A stretch of DNA of 64,000 bases. It comes from Falsirhodobacter algicola (GTDB lineage: Bacteria > Pseudomonadota > Alphaproteobacteria > Rhodobacterales > Rhodobacteraceae). The stretch's first letter is position 1, and the number at the start of each line of letters is the position of its first letter. Made by a program: the position numbers and the translations under genes. The notes beneath the pieces were generated by a model. The model did not search any database, was not told the origin of the DNA, and saw nothing but the letters and a program-made list of their open reading frames with translations. Shown piece after piece: positions 54,114 to 64,000 of this stretch. The stretch covers positions 983,501 through 1,047,500 of the forward strand of contig NZ_CP047289.1 in the NCBI RefSeq assembly GCF_018279165.1. Direction: 5' to 3'.

Positions 54114-54422
54114 ATGCCTTGCCGGCATGCGCATCAACGGATCGGATATGAGAGCATCAGCGGACCGGCGTGGTTCCTCCGCCATTCCAGCCCAGAGGAA
54201 AGGGTGGCGTATTTCCGCGAAGAATGCACCACCAGCGACTCATCGCTGCCCTCGGACGGGGTGGCGTCCTGCGCGTTTCAGCGCATTGAGGATCAAGCCC
54301 ATGCGGTTTGCGTTCATTACTATCTGCCACCCCGCACCCCCAAAGACGCGGCCGAGGAGGCCGAGCGGTATCGGCGGTTCGAAAGCTGTAAGCGGGATAT
54401 CCTTGCGCAGCATGGGCTGTGA
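54114..54422 (+). CDS. Hypothetical 102-aa protein
   Basis: A 102-aa frame that begins 7 bp after the DUF2207 stop and shows plausible coding composition (acidic helix DAAEEAERYRRFESCKRDI at the end, five Cys). It has no clear ribosome-binding site and less GC at third positions than its neighbours. It could be a real small gene, a degraded one or an acquired one. I see no recognisable domain. Confidence 0.5.
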   Translation: MPCRHAHQRIGYESISGPAWFLRHSSPEERVAYFREECTTSDSSLPSDGVASCAFQRIEDQAHAVCVHYYLPPRTPKDAAEEAERYRRFESCKRDILAQHGL

Positions 54423-54429
54423 GGGACGC

Positions 54430-55443
54430 TCAGCTCCGTAGCGTCGAACTCAAAGTCGAGCCGCGCGGCACCAGCGTCGGCAGAGGGCCGTCGATGCGCA
54501 GGGGGGCGGCGGTTCCGGCAACGAGTTGGACCAGCCTGTCGACCGCCAATGCGGCGATCCGATCGAGGTGCAGATTGCTGGCCGTGATCGCGGGACGCTC
54601 CTCCCGCGCCCGCAATCCGTCATAGCGCGTGGCGACCTTCACATCATCGGGCACGGCCCGACCCGCATCGCGCAAGGCCCGCATGACGCCGGTCGCGAAT
54701 GCATCGACGGGGACGAAGACACCGTCCAAAGCGGGCAAATCCTTCAACAGGCCGAGCATTGCCTGATGCGCGGCATCTTCGCCCAAGGCCTCCGGAATGC
54801 GGATCACATGGGCCTCCAACCCCTCGGCCTGCAGCAGGCCTCGATACGCCGCCTCCGCCTCGGCATAGGAGCGGCGTGCGGATGCGCCGATCATCAGCGG
54901 CACGCAGCGTGCGCCCTGCTCCAACAGATGCCCTACCAGCATGTTCGCGGTCGCCCGATAGTGCATGTCGATCCAAGCCAGCCCATCCCGCGGCGGATCG
55001 CCGATGATGACGACCGGCACGCCCCGCCGCAGCAACAGTTCCAGAAAGGGATCGTCCTCGGACGGTTCGATCAGGATGGCACCATCCATCGCGACGTTCC
55101 GAAGGGCGGCAGCGGGATCGGCCACCGGCGGGACCAGAACCAAGGTGGCATTATGCTCCAGCGCCGACACGGCGGCAGAGGCCGCAACCTCCATCAGGAA
55201 CCCGAGCCGCGAAGACCCCGCCGAAACGGCCGGCGACATCGAGGTCATGACGGCAATGGTGTTCGATACGCCCGTTCGGAAACGGCGCGCGGCAAGGTTC
55301 GGAACGTATCCCAGTTGCGCGACGGCAGCCTCCACCCGGCGCCGCGTCTCGGCATCGACGTTCCGGGCACCGGACAACGTGTTGGATACGGTGCCGGGCG
55401 ATACGCCCGCCAAACGCGCCACATCTTTCACCGTTGCTCGCAT
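54430..55443 (-). CDS. LacI-family transcriptional regulator
   Basis: 337 aa. The N-terminal helix-turn-helix TVKDVARLAGVSPGTVSNTLSG and hinge LGYVPNLAARRFRTG are classic. A periplasmic-binding-like effector domain follows (about 60-335). It faces the aryl-sulfotransferase operon across 145 bp that contains two LacI-type palindromes, so it is very likely the local regulator. The effector is probably a sugar-like or sulfated compound, which is not predictable. Confidence 0.93.
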   Translation of the reverse strand: MRATVKDVARLAGVSPGTVSNTLSGARNVDAETRRRVEAAVAQLGYVPNLAARRFRTGVSNTIAVMTSMSPAVSAGSSRLGFLMEVAASAAVSALEHNATLVLVPPVADPAAALRNVAMDGAILIEPSEDDPFLELLLRRGVPVVIIGDPPRDGLAWIDMHYRATANMLVGHLLEQGARCVPLMIGASARRSYAEAEAAYRGLLQAEGLEAHVIRIPEALGEDAAHQAMLGLLKDLPALDGVFVPVDAFATGVMRALRDAGRAVPDDVKVATRYDGLRAREERPAITASNLHLDRIAALAVDRLVQLVAGTAAPLRIDGPLPTLVPRGSTLSSTLRS

Positions 55444-55522
55444 CGCGTTCTCATTCCGCCCTAAACGTCATCAACATGCCCAGCAGATGATCCATCGACC
55501 GGCAATCGGCATCATGCGGCGT

Positions 55523-55534
55523 TAAAACGATTTA
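55523..55534. promoter_or_regulatory. LacI-type operator 1
   Basis: TAAAACGATTTA with the central CG typical of LacI-family sites. The second copy 41 bp away is its exact reverse complement. Confidence 0.65.
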
Positions 55535-55563
55535 CTCAACGCCAATTCTCTCTCACACCTCAT

Positions 55564-55575
55564 TAAATCGTTTTA
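55564..55575. promoter_or_regulatory. LacI-type operator 2
   Basis: TAAATCGTTTTA, the exact reverse complement of operator 1. It is 14 bp before the start of the aryl-sulfotransferase gene, so bound repressor would block initiation or early elongation. The pair spacing of 41 bp (about four helical turns) would let a tetramer or two dimers bind on one face. Confidence 0.65.
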
Positions 55576-55588
55576 CACAGGGTTCGAG

Positions 55589-56689
55589 ATGTCCATTGTC
55601 GACCAAACCACCATCCGCCGCCGACTGACTGGCCTGACTGCCATGGACCGTTCCATGACGGCGGGCGGTTTCACGCTCTATGCACCGCAGACCGCCGAGG
55701 GGCGCGTCATGCTGGTGGATATCGACGGTCAGCCCGCGCATCAGTGGCAGATGCCCGTGCGTCCCGGTCGCGATGCGGTGCTGCTTGCGAATGGCAACCT
55801 CGGCTATAACGGCAGTCACGCCACCTCGGCCGCGCTCTATCCCGCATGGGATCTTTGGCATGGTGGCGACTTCTACGAAGCCACCCCCGAGGGGGAGATC
55901 GTGTGGCGGCACGAGGACATCTTCCAACATCACGATGCCCAATGGCTGGCAAACGGAAACCTGCTCTACACCGTCGCCGCACCCTTGCCCGCGGACAAGG
56001 CCGCGCGCGTCACGGGGGGCGATCCGCGCAAAGACGGGGCCGATGGCGTCATTCAGTCGGACATCATCCGGGAAGTCGATCGTAGCGGAAACACCGTGTG
56101 GGAATGGCGTATCTGGGACCATCTCGACCCTGCCGATTTTCCGATCCACCCCAATTTCGATCGCCGCCACTGGCCGATGGTCAACGGCCTGTCCGTGACC
56201 AAGGACGGTCTGGTCTTGATGAGCTTGCGGACCACCTCCGGCGTCATCGCGGTGGATCGGGCCACGGGCAAGGTCGTCTGGCATGTCGGCCACGATGTCG
56301 TGGCCCAGCAGCATACCCCGGTCGAAACCGAAACCGGCAGCATCCTCGTATTCGACAACGGCAATCTGAGGACCGGCTCCACATCGCCGTTCAGCCGCGC
56401 GCTGGAGTTCGACCCCACCGGAAAGGTGGTCTGGTCCTATACGGACACTTTGCCGATGTCGTTCTTCTCGCCCTACATGGGCGGGTGCCAGCGGCTGTGG
56501 AACGGCAATACCTTCATCTGCGAAAGTGCGTTCGGTCGCCTGTTCGAAGTGACCCCGGCGGGCGAAGTCGTGTGGGAGTTCGTGATCCCCGAATTCGGCG
56601 AATATCCCCAACCGCTTGGCACGTTCATCGGCGGATCGCACAACAGCTGCTTCCGCGCCCATCGCTATCGCACCATTCCCTGGCTGTAA
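55589..56689 (+). CDS. Aryl-sulfate sulfotransferase family protein
   Basis: 366 aa. The start at 55589 has a weak ribosome site. It has the beta-propeller look of the arylsulfotransferase family (Arylsulfotrans/Arylsulfotran_2): repeated blades such as LVDIDGQPAHQWQMPV, LLANGNLGYNG, IVWRHEDIFQHHDAQWLANGN and GKVVWHVGHDVVAQQHTPV. Histidines in HHDAQ and QQHTP are candidate catalytic residues. No signal peptide is present, unlike periplasmic AssT. It heads an operon with a sulfonate-type ABC transporter, which suggests it handles imported sulfated aromatics. Confidence 0.75.
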   Translation: MSIVDQTTIRRRLTGLTAMDRSMTAGGFTLYAPQTAEGRVMLVDIDGQPAHQWQMPVRPGRDAVLLANGNLGYNGSHATSAALYPAWDLWHGGDFYEATPEGEIVWRHEDIFQHHDAQWLANGNLLYTVAAPLPADKAARVTGGDPRKDGADGVIQSDIIREVDRSGNTVWEWRIWDHLDPADFPIHPNFDRRHWPMVNGLSVTKDGLVLMSLRTTSGVIAVDRATGKVVWHVGHDVVAQQHTPVETETGSILVFDNGNLRTGSTSPFSRALEFDPTGKVVWSYTDTLPMSFFSPYMGGCQRLWNGNTFICESAFGRLFEVTPAGEVVWEFVIPEFGEYPQPLGTFIGGSHNSCFRAHRYRTIPWL

Positions 56690-56699
56690 GGAGAGGCCC

Positions 56700-57515
56700 A
56701 TGTCCGACGCCCGCGATACCGACCGCGCCGCCCGTGGCGCCTCCGGCTTGGCCGCAGGGCTGACGGGGGCGGCGCATCTGGCCCGGCCGCTGATCTCCTT
56801 CGCCTTCGTGCTGGCGATCTGGACCGCCGTCACCGAAGCGGGGCTGGTGCCCGAACAGATCTTCCCCTCGCCGCTTTCGGTCTGGCAGGCGGGGGCCGAA
56901 ATGGCGGCCAACGGGACATTGGCCCGCGATCTGGCCGTCTCGCTGCGCCGTGCGGCCACGGGCTTCGTGATCGGCACGGGCCTTGGGATCACGCTTGGTC
57001 TGTTGACGGGGCGCGTGGCGCTGATCCGTACGCTCCTGAACCCGTTCCTGACCCTGCTGCGCCCCATTCCCGCCATCGCGCTGGTGCCGGTAGCGATCGT
57101 CTGGTTCGGAATTGGCGAGGGGTCGAAATACTTCGTCATCTCCTACACCGTCTTTCTGACCGTCTGGTTCAACACGCATCACGGGATGCAATACATCCCC
57201 GAGATCTATTTGCGCGCCTCCCGGTCGCTCGGGGCATCGCGGCTGCGGGAATTCGTGCAGGTGGTGATCCCAGCCGCCGCCCCGCATATCGTTGCAGGCA
57301 TCCGTCTGGGCGTAGCACTTGCGTTCCTATCGCTGGTCGCCGCGGAACTGTCGGGGGCATCCTCCGGCCTCGGCTACCGCTTGCAGGAGGCGCGGCAATA
57401 TATCCGCACCGATCGCATGTTCGCATTGCTGATCATCCTCGGCGCCCTTGGTGCCGTGGTCGATTTAGCCGTGCACTGGGTCGGCACGAAACTCGTCCAC
57501 TGGCAGCAGGGGTAA
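56700..57515 (+). CDS. ABC transporter permease, SsuC/TauC-like
   Basis: 271 aa. The ATG at 56700 has AAGGAGAGG 3 bases upstream. Six membrane helices and the EAA-type loop [37 protein letters not shown] identify the nitrate/sulfonate/taurine permease family. [10 protein letters not shown] and [18 protein letters not shown] are also typical. It is the second gene of the aryl-sulfotransferase operon. Confidence 0.92.
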   Translation: MSDARDTDRAARGASGLAAGLTGAAHLARPLISFAFVLAIWTAVTEAGLVPEQIFPSPLSVWQAGAEMAANGTLARDLAVSLRRAATGFVIGTGLGITLGLLTGRVALIRTLLNPFLTLLRPIPAIALVPVAIVWFGIGEGSKYFVISYTVFLTVWFNTHHGMQYIPEIYLRASRSLGASRLREFVQVVIPAAAPHIVAGIRLGVALAFLSLVAAELSGASSGLGYRLQEARQYIRTDRMFALLIILGALGAVVDLAVHWVGTKLVHWQQG

Positions 57516-57519
57516 TCCG

Positions 57520-58284
57520 ATGACGACAGGACATGTACGCGTCGACAACGTCTGCATCGCATTCGACGGCAAGACGGCGCTGGAACCCAGCACGTTGCAC
57601 CTGAATCCGGGCAGTTTCACCGCGCTGATCGGGCCATCCGGTTGTGGCAAATCCACGCTGATGAATGCCATAGCGGGGTTCGTGACGCCCGCTTCGGGCG
57701 CAATCACCTTGGACGGCCGCGAGATCACGGGTCCGGGCAAGGATGTGGGCGTCATCTTTCAGCAATATGCGCTCTTTCCGTGGTTCACGGCCCTTGGGAA
57801 CGTGAAGTTCGCGCTGAAACGGCTTGGCCTGCCAAAGGCCGACCTCGAAGCAAGAGCCATGGCCGCGCTGGAGGAGGTCGGCCTCGGCCCGCACGCGCAC
57901 AAATACCCGCAGCAGCTTTCGGGCGGCATGAAACAGCGCGTCGCCATCGCCCGCACCTTTGCCTTCGGGCCGAAGGTGCTGATGATGGACGAACCGTTCG
58001 GAGCCCTGGATGCGCAGACCCGCATCACCATGCACGACTTGCTGCTAAACATTTGGCAGAAACATCGCGCCACCGTCCTGTTCGTCACCCATGATGTGGA
58101 CGAGGCGCTTTTGCTGGCCGACCGCATCTGCGTGATGAGCCATGCCCCCGGCCGCATCATCCGAGATTACGATCTGTCGCTGCCGCGCCCGCGATCCTTG
58201 CGTTCGCAGGCCGGCACCCTCCTGCCCATCCGCGAAGAGATCATCGATCTTCTCCATCCCTCCGCTTTGAAAGGAACACCATGA
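57520..58284 (+). CDS. ABC transporter ATP-binding protein, SsuB/TauB-like
   Basis: 254 aa. Walker [11 protein letters not shown] loop [11 protein letters not shown], signature LSGGMKQR, Walker [13 protein letters not shown] and switch His in [14 protein letters not shown]. The length and [14 protein letters not shown] segment match the SsuB/TauB group. It starts 4 bp after the permease and overlaps the binding-protein gene by ATGA. Confidence 0.93.
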   Translation: MTTGHVRVDNVCIAFDGKTALEPSTLHLNPGSFTALIGPSGCGKSTLMNAIAGFVTPASGAITLDGREITGPGKDVGVIFQQYALFPWFTALGNVKFALKRLGLPKADLEARAMAALEEVGLGPHAHKYPQQLSGGMKQRVAIARTFAFGPKVLMMDEPFGALDAQTRITMHDLLLNIWQKHRATVLFVTHDVDEALLLADRICVMSHAPGRIIRDYDLSLPRPRSLRSQAGTLLPIREEIIDLLHPSALKGTP

Positions 58285-59222
58285 AATACGCAGCTTTCGC
58301 CCTTGCCCTGCTGCCAACGGCGGCCCTTGCCGATCCGATCACCTTCGCATGGTCGCCCAACGTGCAGACGCCGCAAGTCGATATGGCATTGGCAAACGAC
58401 TACTTCACCGAGGCCGGTCTGGACGTGCAACTCGTGCCCTTCGCCTCGGGTCGCGAGGCGTTCGAGGCGCTGCTCGGCGGCCAAGTGGACATTGCCTTCA
58501 TGGCCGAATTCCCGGCCGCGACCGGTGCGCTGACCGGACAGGACTTCGCCATCGTCGCAGACCTTTCGCGTTATACTGGAAGCCGGATCATCGGGAACGC
58601 CCCCATCGCCTCGGCGGCCGATCTGGCGGGCAAGCGCATCGGAACCACGCTGGGCACCAACGTCGATTATTTCCTGTCCACCGTGCTGAAGGATGCGGGC
58701 ATTCAGGCCGAGGTGATCAATGCCGCCCCCGGCGATCTGGTACCAGCGCTGGTGCGCGGCGACGTGGACGCGATCGTACCCTTCCCGACCTTCTACGCAG
58801 GTGCAGCCGATGCACTTGGCGATCACTATTCCGAGCTGCGCCCGGGCGGTTATGCTCCCCATTATGTACTGTCCGCCACGCCCGAAATGACCGATGCGCG
58901 GGCCGAGGAGTTGACGGCATTCCTCGGCGCCCTCGTGAAAGCGGATGCCGATGTGGCAGCGGACCCTGCTAAAGCCGCAGCGATCGTTTCCGATAATCTC
59001 GAGGGCAACGTAACTGCCCAGTCGCTCCAAGCCATGTGGACGGATATGGAGTTCGGCACGATCCTCGCGCCCGACCTGCTCGACCTCTTGGTCGACGAAG
59101 GAACATGGATCGCGGCACAAGGCGTCGTAAAGGCCGACGCCCCTACCGCTAGCACCATCGCACCCTACCTTATCGAAGCCCCCCTCGCCGCGGTGGCGCC
59201 CACAGCGGTGACGCTGGATTGA
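58281..59222 (+). CDS. ABC transporter substrate-binding protein, SsuA/NMT1-like
   Basis: 313 aa. Signal peptide [17 protein letters not shown]. The mature part has [55 protein letters not shown] and [19 protein letters not shown], the type II periplasmic-binding pattern of SsuA/TauA/ThiY-like proteins. It is the last gene of the operon. It should bind a sulfonate or sulfate ester, judged only from its partners. Confidence 0.92.
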   Translation: MKYAAFALALLPTAALADPITFAWSPNVQTPQVDMALANDYFTEAGLDVQLVPFASGREAFEALLGGQVDIAFMAEFPAATGALTGQDFAIVADLSRYTGSRIIGNAPIASAADLAGKRIGTTLGTNVDYFLSTVLKDAGIQAEVINAAPGDLVPALVRGDVDAIVPFPTFYAGAADALGDHYSELRPGGYAPHYVLSATPEMTDARAEELTAFLGALVKADADVAADPAKAAAIVSDNLEGNVTAQSLQAMWTDMEFGTILAPDLLDLLVDEGTWIAAQGVVKADAPTASTIAPYLIEAPLAAVAPTAVTLD

Positions 59223-59365
59223 CATGGCGCGGGGCTTTTCGAGGTCGGTGAATATGAACGCATGCCGAGCCGATAAGCCCCGTAGCACTCAAATCAGCTG
59301 ACCTGCCCCCCGGAACGTCTCTCGGTTTAATGTAGAGTTTGCTTTGCCACGAAGGAGCAGACGAC

Positions 59366-59629
59366 CTGAGGAAAAGCCGTCTCACTGAGGTGCAGATCAT
59401 CGGAATGATCGAGGACCGGGAAGCTGGAATGGCGACGGCGGAAGTCTGTCGCCGGCATGGGATCAACCCGGCAACGTTCTACAAGCTCAAGGCCAGGTAT
59501 GGCGGCATGGACGTGTCCGATGCCCAGAGGCTGAGGGCGCTGGAGGACGAAAACGGCAAGCTAAAACGGCGTCTTGCAGATACCATGCTGGACAACATCG
59601 TACTGAAGGATATCTTGGGAAAGCCCTGA
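59366..59629 (+). pseudogene. IS3-family transposase orfA
   Basis: 88 codons with the IS3 helix-turn-helix and leucine zipper: RKSRLTEVQIIGMIEDREAG, VCRRHGINPATFYKLKARYGG and LRALEDENGKLKRRLADTMLDN. The expected start reads CTG behind a GAAGGAG ribosome site, where relatives have ATG; a TTG at 59339 keeps the same frame. The body is otherwise intact. Confidence 0.8.
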
Positions 59630-60172
59630 CGAGAGCGCGGTGGGACGCGGTGCTGAAAGCGGTGCGAGGCCATGACATCTCGCAACGCTGGGCCTGCGTC
59701 TTCCTCGGTGTCGATCCGAAGACGGTGCGGCGCGAGCGGCCGCCCGATAACCCGGAGATCCGCAAGGCCATGCAGGAGATCGCGGTGCTTCGCCGCCGGT
59801 TCGGCTATCGGCGGATCGGTTTGATGCTGAAGCGCAAGGGCATGCTGATGAACTCGAAGAAGCTGTATCGGCTCTGTCGCGAGGAAGGATTGTCGGTCCG
59901 GCGGCGACGCGGCCGTAAACGGAGCCGTGGAACACGCACACCAATGCCCTTGGCCCCGATGCCAAACTAGCACTGGTCCCTGGACTTCGTGGCCGACACG
60001 TTCGGGGCGTCGCGCAAGCTCCGTATCCTGGCGCTGATCGACGATTGCTGCCGCGAGAACCTGTGCCTGATCGCCGACACCAGCATCTCGGGCGGCAAGG
60101 GTTCCGCGCGAGCTGTACGCGCTGGTCAGGATCTATTGCAGGCCTACCTGCATCGTCAGCGACAACGGCACG
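59629..60172 (+). pseudogene. IS3-family transposase orfB, disrupted and 3' truncated
   Basis: Frame 1 encodes VLRRRFGYRRIGLMLKRKG and LYRLCREEGLSVRRRRGRK of the HTH_21 region. An in-frame TAG at 59968-59970 (a Gln codon in relatives) precedes HWSLDFVADTF with the first catalytic Asp. A +1 shift near 60098 moves the continuation (VPRELYALV ... CIVSDNGT, second Asp) to another frame. The rest, with the catalytic Glu, is absent. It cannot make active transposase. Confidence 0.8.
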
Positions 60173-61216
60173 CTGCACCTCGAGGGCATTCCAGCCCCGC
60201 GCAGCAACCACGGCCTCGGCGCCTGAGGTGCCTCGACCATTCTTGGCAATCCCAAGCGCGGCACAGGGATCCTGAACTACGAACTCTATGTCGGGCGCCA
60301 GATCTGGAACCGGCTTAAGTATCGCAAGGATCCGGAGACCTGGAGAAATGTCTTGCACCTGAACCCCAACGAGGACTGGGTGATCTCCGAGATGCCGCAT
60401 CTGCGGATCATCGAGGAGGAATTGTGGAAGGAGGTGCGGGCGCGGCAGGGGGCGAAGACCTCGCCCTCGGTGCTACCCATCTGGGAGCAGCGGCGGCCGA
60501 AGTTTTTGCTTTCGGGCCTGACGGTCTGCGGGTGCTGCGGGGGTGGTTTTTCCACCATCGCCAAGGATCGCTTCGGCTGCAGCAATTCGCGCAACAAGGG
60601 CACGTCTGTCTGCAGCAACCGCACCGGCATCTCCCGGCCGGACCTGGAGGGCCGGATCCTGACCGCCCTGTCGGACCAGCTGATGGATCCGGACCTGGTG
60701 AAGGCGTTCGCCGAACAATACATCGCCGAGCGCAATCGTCTGGCGGCACGCCACACCGACGACCGCGCCGTGAAGGAGAAGGAGCTGGCGAAGGTCATCA
60801 AGGATCAGGATGCGCTGGTGAACGCCCTGCTCTCCGGTCTTCCGCCCGAGCGGATCAAGGCGAAGATGGAGCAGCCGGAACTTCGGCGGAAGCAACTGGA
60901 GCGGGACGTCGCCGCGGCCCCTGCCCGGGCCGCCACCGTGCGGATTCATCCGAAGATGGCCGACACTTATCATGACCGCATCTGCGGACTGATCGCCGGC
61001 CTGACGGATCCTGATCGGGAGAGCGAGGCGCGGGAGGCGATCCGGGGCCTGATCGAAAAGATCGTGGCAATGCCGGTGCCGACGTCGGAGAAACGCAGCC
61101 GGCTTGAGCTGACGCTTCACGGCGATCTGGCGGGTATTCTGGCTCTGAGCCTTGGTGTGGAGCTGATGTCTGGACATCAAAAAACCTCCTGCGAACAGGA
61201 GTTTTTGAAAGTGTAG
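60173..61216 (+). pseudogene. Large serine recombinase, C-terminal remnant
   Basis: The sequence enters at EGIPAPRSNHGLGA, part of the recombinase domain. It meets a TGA at 60224 where relatives have Trp, then is open for 330 codons: GASTILGNPKRGTGILNYELYVGRQIWNR, the zinc ribbon LSGLTVCGCCGGGFSTIAKDRFGCSN and the coiled-coil region. The catalytic resolvase domain with its Ser is missing. The last codons (SGHQKTSCEQEFLKV) are read from the rRNA-operon terminator, so the normal C terminus is also doubtful. A shorter product from the ATG at 60353 could be made but should be inactive. Confidence 0.82.
61179..61206 (-). terminator. Terminator of the rRNA operon
   Basis: CTCCTG/CAGGAG with a CGAA loop, flanked by A5/T5 pairs after one bulged base. 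On the minus strand a T6 tract follows. It lies 17 bases after the tRNA-fMet 3' end, inside the recombinase reading frame. Confidence 0.8.
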
Positions 61217-61222
61217 GATTTC

Positions 61223-61299
<77 letters not shown>

Positions 61300-61374
61300 G
61301 AGGTTGGCTGTCTGGATTGACGGCCTGTGGTATTGTTTTGTTTTGTGTGTTCGGAGAGGCTTGGGTTCTTGTCA

Positions 61375-61492
61375 GGTTTGGCGGTGACCTACTCTCCCAC
61401 GTCTTAAGACGCAGTACCATTGGCGCGACGGCACTTAACGGCCGAGTTCGGGATGGGATCGGGTGTTTTGCTCGTGCTATGACCACCAAACC
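61375..61492 (-). rRNA. rrf: 5S ribosomal RNA
   Basis: About 118 bases. The 5' GGTTTGGTGG and 3' CCGCCAAACC ends form helix I, and CCCGATCCCATCCCGAACTCGG is the conserved loop B/C region. Ends are estimated from the helix. The 23S 3' end is about 118 bases upstream on this strand. Confidence 0.93.
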
Positions 61493-61610
61493 GGAGAAGA
61501 ACCCGTCTCCGCTGTTTTGGCAGCGGAGTGGGTATAACAACATCAGGGACATGGTTTTCATGTCGCGTGTTCAAGTCGGTGTTTGCTTTTGATCCTGCTG
61601 TTTCTGGATC

Positions 61611-64000
<2,390 letters not shown>

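Larger units (their letters stand above)
59299..60172 (+). mobile_element. Remnant of an IS3-family insertion sequence
   Basis: The left end begins TGACCTGCCCCC, as in many IS407-type IS3 elements, followed by orfA and a decayed orfB. The right end is missing. The element stops within the catalytic core, after the IVSDNGT segment, where serine-recombinase sequence takes over. Confidence 0.75.

Noticed and set aside
59230..59282. 8-bp inverted repeat (CGGGGCTT/AAGCCCCG) after the SsuA-like gene
   Set aside because: The loop is 37 bases and no T tract follows, so I cannot support a terminator; it may be part of the site disturbed by the IS.

Overview
The window is a GC-rich alphaproteobacterial chromosome segment, most likely family Rhodobacteraceae/Paracoccaceae. 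The support is GC-biased third codon positions, DUF6525 and DUF2382 proteins, TRAP, peptide and sulfonate-type transporters, a GGAAC-N17-GTT promoter of the EcfG stress type, and a 23S-5S-tRNA-fMet order at the right end. The genus cannot be fixed from this sequence alone.

Layout. 0-8.6 kb: the end of a TRAP binding protein, an RND efflux adaptor/pump pair, a DUF1499 protein, and an MHYT-PAS-GGDEF-EAL cyclic-di-GMP protein. 8.7-14.0 kb: an ArsC-like protein, purM-purN, a tRNA with a CAT anticodon, a two-component system, a small tyrosine phosphatase and an isoprenylcysteine-methyltransferase-like membrane protein. 14.2-24.1 kb: a rhamnosyltransferase-like protein, a giant modular exoprotein, a 95-aa protein of unknown function, and a type I secretion ABC/HlyD pair. 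This is the most unusual block in the window. 24.1-30.9 kb: a PhoX-like phosphatase with a candidate PHO box, an old-yellow-enzyme reductase, a sodium:solute symporter and a two-gene DUF2382 stress operon. 31.0-40.2 kb: a peptide ABC transporter (binding protein and two permeases on one strand, fused ATPase on the other) with two M20 amidohydrolases and a medium-chain reductase. 40.3-46.4 kb: eutBC, an SDR, two GT2 glycosyltransferases and a small protein. 46.4-54.4 kb: a DUF6525/CobW-family GTPase pair behind a Zur-like palindrome, a GST, a secreted 710-aa protein coupled to a MORN-like protein, and a DUF2207 membrane protein. 54.4-59.2 kb: a LacI regulator facing an aryl-sulfotransferase/SsuABC-type operon, with two inverted 12-bp operators 41 bp apart.

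59.3-61.2 kb is a graveyard. A decayed IS3-family element is joined in frame to the 3' part of a large serine recombinase, which runs into the terminator of the rRNA operon. 61.2-64 kb (minus strand) holds tRNA-fMet, 5S rRNA and about five sixths of 23S rRNA, cut by the window end.

How the genes work together. Most blocks are nutrient uptake or scavenging: peptides and acyl-amino acids, ethanolamine, phosphate esters, sulfated or sulfonated aromatics. Others cover envelope and secretion functions (T1SS, RND, glycosyltransferases, secreted operons) and stress or metal responses. The candidate new system is the T1SS locus. It pairs a non-RTX multidomain exoprotein with a small uncharacterised partner and an exporter whose C39-like domain looks inactive.
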